Part shown: in pieces, positions 34,007-42,163 of the stretch
How positions within the stretch are numbered: position 1 is the stretch's first letter
Layout of the letters: every line of letters starts with the position of its first letter
NCBI GenBank assembly: GCA_030752795.1
Contig: JASMDM010000065.1
Coordinates: 41,206-105,205 of the forward strand
Length of the DNA: 64,000 bases
Reading direction: 5' to 3'
DNA from: SAR202 cluster bacterium
GTDB taxonomy: Bacteria > Chloroflexota > Dehalococcoidia > Lucifugimonadales > UBA1123
Position numbers and translations under genes: made by a program
The notes under the pieces: model-generated
Seen by the model: only the letters and a program-made list of their open reading frames with translations
Database searches by the model: none
Told to the model about the DNA's origin: nothing

Positions 34007-34010
34007 ACCA

Positions 34011-34376
34011 ATGGAAGAAAACACCTCTTCCAACGACGAAGACATCCGGAATTCACCGGAGCAAAACGGCGACGAACAACCGAACTTGCCGGAGGATAAT
34101 GGCAAGGATCAGGCCGGACCGCCGGAGCATGGCGCCGAGTTGCCGGACTCATCGGAGCCGACCGACGCCGAGCAGGCTGACTCACCGACGTACATAGCCG
34201 ACGAACCGGTCCACCCGCCAGAGCGAGTTGTCGCCGACGAAAGACTGGACCCAGCGGAGCCAAACGACGCCGAGCAATCTGACTCACCGGAGCACATCGT
34301 CGTCAAACACCCGGATCCGCCCGAGGACACCGGCGGCCATCGGCCCGGTCCCCCAACGCAGACAGGTGGCGATTGA
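34011..34376 (+). CDS. acidic Pro/Glu-rich segment, probable N-terminal part of the toastrack protein
   Basis: This 121-codon frame from ATG 34011 encodes a highly acidic, low-complexity sequence with repeated 'DSPEH', 'DAEQADSP' and 'DPPEDTGG' motifs and no hydrophobic segment. It ends at a single TGA (34374-34376). The same frame continues directly afterwards with 'PHRRRRVPVLAILLIVYG', the expected start of a membrane helix, and then the toastrack protein. I therefore think it is the cytoplasmic N-terminal tail of that protein, cut off by one stop codon. Confidence 0.6.
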   Translation: MEENTSSNDEDIRNSPEQNGDEQPNLPEDNGKDQAGPPEHGAELPDSSEPTDAEQADSPTYIADEPVHPPERVVADERLDPAEPNDAEQSDSPEHIVVKHPDPPEDTGGHRPGPPTQTGGD

Positions 34377-35255
34377 CCACACCGCCGTCGACGTGTACCC
34401 GTTCTCGCGATCCTGTTAATTGTCTACGGTGTTCTGTTCTTGTTGCACACGACCAACGTCATGCCTTGGTCGATTTGGCTAGAGATGTGGTGGTTCTGGC
34501 CCGTGGTGCTCATCGCGTTCGGCGTGAATCTGATCGTCGGCACGCGGGCGCCTTTCATGGCCGCGATCTTGGTCCTGGTATTGTTCGTGGGTTCGGTTGG
34601 CGTCGCATTCGCGATGACCAAAGTGGGTGGCGGTTCCGACCTTGTTTCGACTTTCAGCGAAGCGCTGTCCGACGTGGAGAGGGCCGATGTCGACATCAGT
34701 TTCGGCGCCGGAACACTGGAGTTGACCTCGCTCCCTATCAACTCTCCGTCGTTGGTCGAAGCAAGTTTCTTTGGGCGGCGAGCTCAGACGACCGTAAGCA
34801 GGCAGGGCAACAGGGCGGACATCGGATTCGCGATGGCTCGATGGGGTCTGTTCCACGGATCGACCGACGTGCTGTGGCAAGTTGAATTCGCACGCGTTAC
34901 GCGCCTGAACCTCGACGTGGAAGGCGGGGCGGCGCACATGGAGCTTGACCTTCGAAACCTGCAGGTGTCCAGCTTGGACGTAAACGTTGGCGCAGCGGAA
35001 GTGAAGATATTCCTCCCGCAATCCGCGGGCAAAGTCGATGCCGACATCGGAGGAGGCGCGGCAGCCATAACCGTCGTGGTGCCCGATGGCGTTGCCGCCC
35101 GGATTGTGAAGTCCTCAGGCTTCAGTCTCATTGACATCGACACGAACAGGTTCCCCAAATTCGGAGACGTGTACGAATCGCCCGGATGCGCAGGCGCTGA
35201 AAACCGCGTCGACCTCACCCTTAGCATCGGCGCCGCGCAAGTCACCGTTCGCTGA
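34377..35255 (+). CDS. LiaF-like membrane protein with C-terminal toastrack domain (frame split by TGA)
   Basis: In the same frame as the acidic segment, the sequence after the TGA encodes 'RRRRVPVLAILLIVYGVLFL', two further helices ('WWFWPVVLIAFGVNLIVG', 'MAAILVLVLFVGSVGVAFAM') and a beta-helix-type domain ('VDISFGAGTLELTSL', 'LDVEGGAAHMELDLRNL', 'LDVNVGAAEVKIFLP', 'VDADIGGGAAAITVVVP'), the toastrack pattern of LiaF/DUF2154-like proteins. The first usable internal start is TTG 34440, which would cut off half of the first helix. Either the true gene is 34011-35255 (about 414 residues) with a nonsense lesion, or translation restarts. The partner PspC gene suggests an envelope-stress function. 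Confidence 0.75.
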   Translation, partial: PHRRRRVPVLAILLIVYGVLFLLHTTNVMPWSIWLEMWWFWPVVLIAFGVNLIVGTRAPFMAAILVLVLFVGSVGVAFAMTKVGGGSDLVSTFSEALSDVERADVDISFGAGTLELTSLPINSPSLVEASFFGRRAQTTVSRQGNRADIGFAMARWGLFHGSTDVLWQVEFARVTRLNLDVEGGAAHMELDLRNLQVSSLDVNVGAAEVKIFLPQSAGKVDADIGGGAAAITVVVPDGVAARIVKSSGFSLIDIDTNRFPKFGDVYESPGCAGAENRVDLTLSIGAAQVTVR

Positions 35256-35354
35256 CGACACATCCGATCGGTTCGTCCAGGAAACCGCGATCGGCGCCGA
35301 CGGTCCTTGGACCCCGTGTTTCTCCGTCATGTCGCAGAACCGCCCGCTCCGGGG

Positions 35355-35384
35355 TTGTCGTGATCCTACCGTCCGCCATACAAT
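35355..35384 (+). promoter_or_regulatory. promoter for fabI and the decarboxylase genes
   Basis: TTGTCG (35355-35360) and TACAAT (35379-35384) are separated by 18 bases, 40 bases before the fabI start. Confidence 0.6.
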
Positions 35385-35424
35385 GCTATCCGCTTGGGAA
35401 CGGGCATCGCAGGCGGAGGAGCAG

Positions 35425-36204
35425 ATGTTTACAGTAGACCTATCCGGAAAGAACGCCGTCGTATTCGGGGTAGCCAACCAGCGCAGCATCGCGTGGGCGA
35501 TTGCGCGGGCACTCGACGGAGCGGGCGCCAGAGTGGTGCTCGCCTACCAGAACGAACGCGTATCCAGCGGCGTGGAGAAGCTGGCTGTGACGCTCTTGAA
35601 CCAAGCTTTGACGCTCGAGTGCGACGTCAGCGCCGACGAGAACGTCGAAGCCATGTTCTCCCGAGTTCGCGACGAACTCGGCCACGTCGAAGCTGTCGTG
35701 CATTCGATCGCTTTCGCCAACCGAGAGGACCTCGGCGGCGGTTTCGTTGACACGGGCAGGGAAGGGTTCCGGCTGGCGTTGGACATCAGCGCCTATTCAC
35801 TCGTACCCATAACCAGATACGCCGCGCCGCTCATGGCTGAGAACGGCGGCGCCGTTGTTACCCTGTCGTTCCTGGCGTCGGAGCGGGTCTTTCCCGGCTA
35901 CAACGTCATGGGCACCGCGAAGGCAGCCTTGGAAAACGAGGTTCGGCAGCTCGCTTCTGACCTCGGGACCGACAACATCCGCGTCAACGCAATCTCGGCT
36001 GGTCCGCTCGATACGCTGTCGTCGCGAGTCATCAGCGGCTACCGCGACATGAAGCGGATCCACGCCGAGCGCTCGCCGATGGGGCGCAACATAACGCTGG
36101 ACGAGGTCGCCAACACCGCGTTGTTCTTGTGCAGCGGCATGTCCAGCGGCATCACAGGTGAAGTCATCCATGTCGACACCGGCTATCACATCATGGGGAT
36201 CTGA
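35425..36204 (+). CDS. fabI: enoyl-ACP reductase FabI
   Basis: This protein of 259 residues is a FabI-type NAD(P)H enoyl-ACP reductase. It has the atypical cofactor motif 'GVANQRSIAWAIARAL' (15-30), 'HSIAFA' (93-98) and the catalytic Tyr159 and Lys166 in the Y-x6-K spacing. The helix 'SPMGRNITLDEVANTALFL' and the C-terminal 'GEVIHVDTGYHIMGI' are also typical. ATG 35425 has GGAGGAG four bases upstream; a long upstream extension of the frame is not coding-like. It is followed after three bases by a TPP decarboxylase pair. It is the second enoyl reductase of the window, unrelated at subfamily level to the FabL at 12.5 kb. Confidence 0.92.
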   Translation: MFTVDLSGKNAVVFGVANQRSIAWAIARALDGAGARVVLAYQNERVSSGVEKLAVTLLNQALTLECDVSADENVEAMFSRVRDELGHVEAVVHSIAFANREDLGGGFVDTGREGFRLALDISAYSLVPITRYAAPLMAENGGAVVTLSFLASERVFPGYNVMGTAKAALENEVRQLASDLGTDNIRVNAISAGPLDTLSSRVISGYRDMKRIHAERSPMGRNITLDEVANTALFLCSGMSSGITGEVIHVDTGYHIMGI

Positions 36205-36207
36205 GGC

Positions 36208-36714
36208 ATGAATTGGGCTGAGACGATCGCAAGCTGTCTGAAAGAGGCTGGTGTGTCGCTGGTCGCGTACGTGCCGGACATTAGCATCCATCAGGTGACC
36301 CGCCTGTTGGAGACCGACGACTACTTTCACGTGGTCTCGGCCACGAGAGAGGAAGAGGCGATCGGAATCGCCGCGGGCGCTTACGCCGCCGGACAGAACG
36401 CGGCGGTGTTCATGCAATCCAGCGGCATGGGCAACTGCGTGAACGCGCTGGCGAGCCTGTGTATCCCTTGTCGCATCCCGATACCGATGTTCATCAACAT
36501 GCGGGGCGAAGTAGGCGAGTTCAACATTGCGCAAGTGGCGATGGGACGGGCCGTGCGGCCGGTTCTAGACTCGCTTGGTGTGACGCACCACACGCTGGAC
36601 ACTGTCGACCGATTGGCCCTGCGAGTGAGTGGAGCATTGAAGCTTTGCTACTCGTCGCGCCAACCTTTGGCCTTCTGCATGACTCCGTTGCTGCACGGAG
36701 GCAAGATTGCTTAG
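36208..36714 (+). CDS. TPP-dependent sulfopyruvate/phosphonopyruvate-type decarboxylase, alpha subunit
   Basis: This 168-residue protein is the TPP pyrimidine-binding half of a split decarboxylase of the ComD/Ppd type. The catalytic Glu lies in 'SATREEEAIGIAAGAYAAGQ' (about 46-65), and 'VFMQSSGMGNCVNALASL' is highly characteristic of sulfopyruvate and phosphonopyruvate decarboxylases. The beta subunit follows with an eight-base overlap. The substrate is a 2-oxo acid; coenzyme M synthesis is unlikely in this organism, so sulfonate/phosphonate or other oxo-acid metabolism is possible. It sits three bases after fabI. Confidence 0.85.
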   Translation: MNWAETIASCLKEAGVSLVAYVPDISIHQVTRLLETDDYFHVVSATREEEAIGIAAGAYAAGQNAAVFMQSSGMGNCVNALASLCIPCRIPIPMFINMRGEVGEFNIAQVAMGRAVRPVLDSLGVTHHTLDTVDRLALRVSGALKLCYSSRQPLAFCMTPLLHGGKIA

Positions 36715-37261
36715 ATTCAGCGCAACTCAGATGCTGCTCCGACACATGGGCGATGTCCCGGTTGTCGCCAACCTCGGCCCCACGACCGATGAGTTGTGGC
36801 ACGCTGGTCATCGAGACCGCAACTTTTACACCTACGGATCGATGGGTTTGTGCTCGTCGATCGCCCTCGGGATCGCACTGTCGACCGACGAGAAAGTCGT
36901 TTCGCTGGACGGCGACGGCTCGCTGCTCATGAACATGGGCACGATAGGCACGATTGGACGCGAGAACCCGAGCAATCTGATCGTGATCGTCTGGGACAAC
37001 GAACAGTGGGCGCAGACCGGCAATCAGCCCAGCCACACCGCATTCGAAACCGATCTCGAGCAAGTTGCCCGCGGTTGCGGCATCACCCGAACGACTACCG
37101 TGGACAACGAAGAAGAGTTGCAATCAGTCTTCTTGCAAGCGCTGGAAGAGGACGGCCCCTGGTTCATCGTGGCGAAGATCAAGGAGGACGAGTATCTCCC
37201 CGTCGCGCCAATCGAACCGGAGATGACCGTCTACCGCTTCAGGAAGAGCTTCGGCGCGTAG
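36707..37261 (+). CDS. TPP-dependent decarboxylase, beta subunit (ComE/Ppd-type)
   Basis: This 184-residue protein is the TPP diphosphate-binding half. The magnesium/TPP motif is 'DGDGSLLMNMGTIGTIGREN' through 'WDNEQW' (about 65-105), and 'YGSMGLCSSIALGIALS' is the usual preceding segment. The start is TTG 36707 inside the alpha-subunit stop region, implying coupled translation. C-terminal residues 'PVAPIEPEMTVYRFRKSF' are typical of the family end. The gene converges with the MFS gene, 13 bases apart. Confidence 0.85.
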   Translation: MLRFSATQMLLRHMGDVPVVANLGPTTDELWHAGHRDRNFYTYGSMGLCSSIALGIALSTDEKVVSLDGDGSLLMNMGTIGTIGRENPSNLIVIVWDNEQWAQTGNQPSHTAFETDLEQVARGCGITRTTTVDNEEELQSVFLQALEEDGPWFIVAKIKEDEYLPVAPIEPEMTVYRFRKSFGA

Positions 37262-37274
37262 ACGACACTCTCGG

Positions 37275-38570
37275 TCACGCTGCGGGCCTAGCATTGGACT
37301 CAGCCGCATCAGCCGAGCCTGACGTCACGTGCGCCTCGGTCGGATTCCTGAGCGCGGACATCAGCAGCCCGGCGAGGATGATCGCTGCCACCCCGGTTCC
37401 GGAGAGCAACTTGATCGCCGTGGCCGGACTGGTCGCTTCAGCGATCGCCCCGATGATCAGCGCGCCGATCGGTCCTGCTCCGATCGCCAGCGACACCACG
37501 CCCAGAGCTCGTCCGCGCATCCCGTCGCTCGCCGCCAGGACGACGATGGTCCCCTGCATGGTTCCGAAGCCCGACGCGCCGAATCCCAGTCCGATCAACA
37601 CCGGGAGAGAGATCGAGTACGTGCCGGAGTTGGCGAAGACGAACGCCATGACCAGTCCAACGAACGAACCGCCGACGAATATCCTGCCGTGATGCCTGAC
37701 CGAGCCCGCCGAAGCGATCGCAATCGCTCCGACGATCGCTCCCAGGCCGTCGGCGCCCATCAGCAGTCCCGTCAATCCCTCGCTGACACCCAGAGTCTCT
37801 CGTGCGATGACCGGAATCATCTGCACGTAAGGGAACAGCAACAGGTTCATGAGGATCGTCACGACCACTGTTGCGAAAATGAGTCGGTTCGATTTGACGT
37901 AGACGAAGCCTTCCAACAGGTTCCGAGCGATGCTGGACGACTCGCTGGGCGTGTGGCGGCGCTTAGGGATGTCGGCGATCCAGACGAAGAAGATTGCGAC
38001 CGCGTAGAACGCGCAAGCGACGGCATATCCGGCCGAAAAACCGGCGATCGTGATCATGCCGCCAGCCAGCGCCGGTCCGATCATCCGGCTGCCGTGCATC
38101 CCAACCGAATCCAGGGCCATCGCGTTTGTGACGCCGCCTCTCGGAAATAGGTCGTGCGCTATCGAACGGCGAGCCGGCATGTCGAACGCCCAAGCCATGC
38201 CTGTCGTCAGCGCGGTCCCGTAGGCGTGCCACAATTCGACCTTGTCCGTGATCAACAGCGTCAGCATCGTGAGCGACGCGGCCAACGTGGCGGTCTGCGT
38301 GCCAAGCAAGAGGTGTCGCCTATCCAGCCGATCAGCCATCAACCCGCCGAAAACGCCAAACGCCAGCAACGGCGCCATCGCGAAAAATCCCACGAGCGCG
38401 ACCCGAAATGGTGAGCCGGTCAAGTTGAGGACGAGCAGGCTCAGGAGCGTGAGCTGCATCCATCGCGTGACGTACGAGCAGAAGTTGGCCGGCCACATGA
38501 GCCGGAATACGCGGTTTCGGAAGGCGTCAAACGTGTGCGGGCCGCGGGTAGGTCTAGGACGCATGGGCAA
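37275..38570 (-). CDS. MFS exporter (EntS/MFS_3-like)
   Basis: This 431-residue protein has about twelve membrane helices. The loop 2-3 motif 'GGLMADRLDRRHLLLG' (about 75-90) is the classical MFS signature, and 'FRNRVFRLMWPANFCSYVTR' at the N terminus is typical of the MFS_3/EntS group of exporters. A matching second-half motif is 'VVLAASDGMRGRALGVVSLA'. It probably exports a small molecule such as a siderophore or drug. The ATG at 38570 has no strong SD. It stands alone, separated by 250 bases from the Bat locus. Confidence 0.88.
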   Translation of the reverse strand: MPMRPRPTRGPHTFDAFRNRVFRLMWPANFCSYVTRWMQLTLLSLLVLNLTGSPFRVALVGFFAMAPLLAFGVFGGLMADRLDRRHLLLGTQTATLAASLTMLTLLITDKVELWHAYGTALTTGMAWAFDMPARRSIAHDLFPRGGVTNAMALDSVGMHGSRMIGPALAGGMITIAGFSAGYAVACAFYAVAIFFVWIADIPKRRHTPSESSSIARNLLEGFVYVKSNRLIFATVVVTILMNLLLFPYVQMIPVIARETLGVSEGLTGLLMGADGLGAIVGAIAIASAGSVRHHGRIFVGGSFVGLVMAFVFANSGTYSISLPVLIGLGFGASGFGTMQGTIVVLAASDGMRGRALGVVSLAIGAGPIGALIIGAIAEATSPATAIKLLSGTGVAAIILAGLLMSALRNPTEAHVTSGSADAAESNARPAA

Positions 38571-38821
38571 AGAATGTGCCTTGAATCGAGTATCCCCATT
38601 CTAAAGGGAATGCGTCCGCTGGTGAAAGTCATTCCAGGGTCACGGCACGCGCCGCATTGCGACGCGGATACGGTCTGAAGAGTAATGGCGGGATATCGGG
38701 CGGCGAAATGATATCGAAACTAGCGCATTGGCGAAGACCTACGCCGAACGGCGGGCAGGGTGAGCAACGAACGAGCCCTTCGCCAAGCTAGGCAGGCGAC
38801 CGTTCGGACCCGGATTGTCGC

Positions 38822-39619
38822 CTACGGGATAGGTGAGGGGAGCACCGCCTCGAATGTAGTGTTCGCGACCCAACCCTGAAGATCCGGAGAAGCGATGGCA
38901 ATTCTCGCCCAGGCGCCGCGAACCTCGAGCAAATCGGTCTCGGCTCCGGCGTGAACCTCGAACTCCGTTGGGTATTGGACGCCCGGACCGCTGTGAACTT
39001 GGACCAACTCGTCCAAAATCACGGCTTTGGACGCCAGCGCATCGTCGATCTGGGATCTACCAGCCATCGTCAATCCGGTGAGGGCAAGCAGGACAACGGC
39101 GCCGATCGTTGTGCATACGGCTATCGACTTGATCCGGCTGGCGCCGGTCAAGAGTGCCGTGGCCAAACCGGCCATCACGATGATCCACAATGCCAGGGCG
39201 AGCGCGGCGAGCTCGTTGGCGGACATCGTTGGCAGCGTCGAGGCCAGGTCGCCCAAAGCCCCGGGCGAGTCGCTGATTTCCATCAGATCCTCGGTTTGGC
39301 CTCGGACAAAACTCAAATTTGCATTCAGGTCGTCGTCCCGAGGCTCGAGTCGCTTGGCCCGCAGATAGCTAAGGATTGCGCGACCGATGTCACCCTGCTT
39401 GTGGTAGGCGTTCCCAAGGTTGTAGTACAGCGTCGCATCGTCATATCCGAGCGCCGCCAGTCTTTCGTACGACCTGGCCGCTTCGGCGAAGTTGCCGTCG
39501 TCGTAGAGACCGTTGGCTGCGGCGAATGCCTCGAGGTCGCCAGGGGCGTCGGCGGTTGCGATGGAGATCGTTCCGAGGAGAAGAAGCGCGGCCAGCAGCG
39601 TCGCGAAAACGTGCTTCAC
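38822..39619 (-). CDS. batE: BatE-like TPR/SH3 membrane protein
   Basis: This 265-residue protein has a signal peptide ('FATLLAALLLLGTISIATADA'-type core), two to three TPR repeats (about 30-100, 'ATLYYNLGNAYHKQGDIGRA'), two membrane helices (about 135-155 and 165-185) and a C-terminal SH3-like domain ('DELVQVHSGPGVQYPTEFEV', 'GWVANTTFE'). This order matches BatE of the aerotolerance (Bat) operon. It is the last gene and overlaps the batD stop by four bases. Confidence 0.85.
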   Translation of the reverse strand: MKHVFATLLAALLLLGTISIATADAPGDLEAFAAANGLYDDGNFAEAARSYERLAALGYDDATLYYNLGNAYHKQGDIGRAILSYLRAKRLEPRDDDLNANLSFVRGQTEDLMEISDSPGALGDLASTLPTMSANELAALALALWIIVMAGLATALLTGASRIKSIAVCTTIGAVVLLALTGLTMAGRSQIDDALASKAVILDELVQVHSGPGVQYPTEFEVHAGAETDLLEVRGAWARIAIASPDLQGWVANTTFEAVLPSPIP

Positions 39620-41358
39620 CGGTCGAACTCCCAGTCCAGCTCGTGGATTAGACGCTCGGTGTCATCCCACATGATTTCAGATCCATCCAGGGTGAGGCCC
39701 GGTGCATAGCGACCGGCTTCGGTCTGAACCAGCAGCGCGTCGAGCTCTGAAATCAGCGGGGCGCTGAAGTCCGCCTGTGCGAGTGACCCCGCGATTTCCG
39801 ACCTGGTCAAACCTGATGGGGAGCGGTCGAGGACGACGCCGAGATAGTCGATCAGAATCCTACCCGTTACAACGTGCGGATCCTCCCCGGACTCGCGTGA
39901 GCGCAGCAATTCTGACAGGGCGATCTCGCTCGCCGGAACAACGGAGCCGTCTTTGGTCTGCAGCAGCGGCAGCCGTCGTCGATTGCGCCATGCGAGGGCG
40001 GCAACCACACCCATGGTCGGGATTGCCCACGCCGCCCAGTAAAGCGAACGTGACGTCAGAGGCGGTTCAGGAACGGCGAGGCTGCTTGGCGCCGGTTTGA
40101 CGTGCCGGATGTCCGTCCCAGTTCGGAAGACCTCGCTCTGCACCGATTGCGGCGATCCGTCCTGTCCCAGCGCAGCCGGATCGGGCGTGACGAAAATCAG
40201 TATCGCGGCCGTCGATACGGTGCGGTACATGTCGTCGCGAGGGTCGAAGAACGCATAGTCGATGGCCGGAATGACGAGGCTGCCCTCTCTTTTGGGCACC
40301 AAGATTCGTTCGTACGTCCGGACGCCTTTGAGCTGGCCGGATTCGACGTATGTGGCGCTGTCCGAGCTGTTGTCGAAGGCGCGCCAATCATCCGACTCGG
40401 GCCAGATGGGGTCCGGCAGCAGATCCAGGTTGCCGGTGCCGGAAACCTGAACCGTCAGCGTCACCGGTTCGCCGACGTTGGCCGCGGTCAGGTCGACTTT
40501 GGCGTCGATTGTGAAGTCGCCAACACCTCCCGCAAAGGAAGGCGGAGCGTCGGTGGGCAAGGGTTGGACCTCAACCGAAACCGAACTGGAATTGTAATCG
40601 GCCGCGCCGCCGAAGATCGTTGTGCCGGGGCCCATTTTAGCTGGCTCAATCGTGATCGGACCGAGGACCGTCGGAAACAGAATCGTTCGGAACTCGGTAA
40701 CTCTGTATCTGAGTCCGGACCTCGATTCCGAATACTCTCGACGGCCCGAGTCCTGAGCGTTCCAGAACCCCCAGAACACAGGCGGCCAATAGCTCCTGCG
40801 CCCGAGCGCGAACGCTGACGTCGACTGGTACGCCTTCACAATGTATGCGATCTGTTCTCCGAGATACGGGTTGTCGTTGTCGATCTCGGCCTCGACGAAG
40901 AATTCCTGCCCGGCGCGGGTGGACGGCTGCTGAAATCCGGATGGCGGGCTTTGCGGTCCGGGTCCCTGCGTGACGGTGACCTCGATCGGCTCCGTCTCGT
41001 GCGTCGTGCCGCCAATGACAAGCTGGACCGGTGGGATCGAGACAGTTCCCGGCCGCGATGGACGAAGCCGGAAGCTGAACCTAAAATCGGCTGTAAGCTG
41101 GCCGTTTCGCAGTGTCTGAGTCGAAGCCGTGCTTCGGCCGATGAACTGTACGCCGTTGATGATGGGAAGAGTGGGGACGGACACGTTGGTCTCGCCAACG
41201 ATCGAGATCGTGAGGGTGATCACGTCTTCAGTGGTCACGGTGTCGCGATCCACGGTGGCCTGAACCGGTGGCGCCTGCGCCCGCGCATCGTGCGTGACCG
41301 CCGCCGTGACGATGAATGCCGCGAATGCTCCAACGATTGTCCTGACCACGCTGTTCAA
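39616..41358 (-). CDS. batD: BatD-like protein
   Basis: This 580-residue protein has a signal peptide, a large extracytoplasmic beta-sandwich part ('VQATVDRDTVTTEDVITLTI', 'VGEPVTLTVQVSGTGNLDLL') and one C-terminal membrane helix ('WAAWAIPTMGVVAALAW') with a cytoplasmic tail. The phrase 'FFVEAEIDNDNPYLGEQIAY' is diagnostic for BatD (oxygen tolerance protein). It probably forms a complex with BatA/BatB in the membrane. It starts seven bases after batC ends and is coupled to batE. Confidence 0.88.
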   Translation of the reverse strand: MNSVVRTIVGAFAAFIVTAAVTHDARAQAPPVQATVDRDTVTTEDVITLTISIVGETNVSVPTLPIINGVQFIGRSTASTQTLRNGQLTADFRFSFRLRPSRPGTVSIPPVQLVIGGTTHETEPIEVTVTQGPGPQSPPSGFQQPSTRAGQEFFVEAEIDNDNPYLGEQIAYIVKAYQSTSAFALGRRSYWPPVFWGFWNAQDSGRREYSESRSGLRYRVTEFRTILFPTVLGPITIEPAKMGPGTTIFGGAADYNSSSVSVEVQPLPTDAPPSFAGGVGDFTIDAKVDLTAANVGEPVTLTVQVSGTGNLDLLPDPIWPESDDWRAFDNSSDSATYVESGQLKGVRTYERILVPKREGSLVIPAIDYAFFDPRDDMYRTVSTAAILIFVTPDPAALGQDGSPQSVQSEVFRTGTDIRHVKPAPSSLAVPEPPLTSRSLYWAAWAIPTMGVVAALAWRNRRRLPLLQTKDGSVVPASEIALSELLRSRESGEDPHVVTGRILIDYLGVVLDRSPSGLTRSEIAGSLAQADFSAPLISELDALLVQTEAGRYAPGLTLDGSEIMWDDTERLIHELDWEFDR

Positions 41359-41365
41359 GCTGTCG

Positions 41366-42163
41366 CTACCAATCTTTTTCCGGTGGTTCGCCTTGCGAAA
41401 AGGCCATCTGTTGCACGTTGCTCTCCAGCGTCTCGGTGCTGTTGCCGAGAGCTTCGAGCAATTCGCGAGCCTGTTCTTCGGTGAGCTCGGTTATCGATTC
41501 GGTTTGAGGGCTCTGGGGAGCCGATTCCTGCGGCTCTTCGGCGGTGCTCGGGGCGCCCGATTCCGGGGGTTGTTCTCGTGGGGCCCCTGCGCCTTCCTGA
41601 GGGGTGGTCTGTTCGCCTTCGCCTTCGTCCTCTTCCCCTTGCTCCGCCGCTTCAGATTCTTGTTCGGTTTGGGCCTCTTGTTGCTGCTCCTGCATCTGGG
41701 CCAAGGCGAGTTCCAGGTTGTGTTTGGCGTCGAGGTCACCTGGGTCCAGCCGCAACGCCGACTTGTACGCTTCGATCGATTCGGCGAATCGATCGGTTTT
41801 GTAGTACGTGTTGCCCAGATTATACGTGGTGTCTTGGTTTAGCGCCCCGCCGGGCAGTTGCAGAGTCGCCGAGTACTTATCCTCCGCCTCGTCAAAGACT
41901 TCCGTCCTGTACAACGCATTGCCCGCGTTGACCAACGGCTCCTGATTGCCGGGAATCTCCACCTGAGCGCGGTCATACTCTTGAATCGCGGCGTCGTATT
42001 GCTCTTGCGCGAAGAGTTCGTTGCCAAAGTTGTTGAGCAACGGCCCGGTTCTCTCTGGCAGCGGGCCGGGCCCATCGGCCAATGGCTCGCCCGGTCCGCA
42101 GGCAACCAGTCCCGCGACAGCAACGGCAACGGCGCCGATGAAAACGAGTTTGTGTCGGATCAT
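41366..42163 (-). CDS. batC: BatC-like TPR lipoprotein
   Basis: This 265-residue protein has a lipoprotein signal ('VAVAVAGLVACGPG', Cys22), then TPR repeats at about 42-145 ('GNELFAQEQYDAAIQEYDRA', 'TYNLGNTYYKTDRFAESIEA'), then a long acidic Glu/Gln/Pro-rich region (about 155-225) of low complexity. TPR followed by an acidic tail is usual for BatC. The gene overlaps the batB stop by four bases. Confidence 0.85.
   Translation of the reverse strand: MIRHKLVFIGAVAVAVAGLVACGPGEPLADGPGPLPERTGPLLNNFGNELFAQEQYDAAIQEYDRAQVEIPGNQEPLVNAGNALYRTEVFDEAEDKYSATLQLPGGALNQDTTYNLGNTYYKTDRFAESIEAYKSALRLDPGDLDAKHNLELALAQMQEQQQEAQTEQESEAAEQGEEDEGEGEQTTPQEGAGAPREQPPESGAPSTAEEPQESAPQSPQTESITELTEEQARELLEALGNSTETLESNVQQMAFSQGEPPEKDW

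Noticed and set aside
34374..34376. TGA read as selenocysteine
   Set aside because: The position is between a low-complexity tail and a basic patch, not in a catalytic site, and no SECIS-like hairpin follows directly.
37329..38150. 273-codon open frame on the plus strand
   Set aside because: Antisense to the MFS exporter, very rich in Arg, Asp, Gln and Ser without any fold signature.
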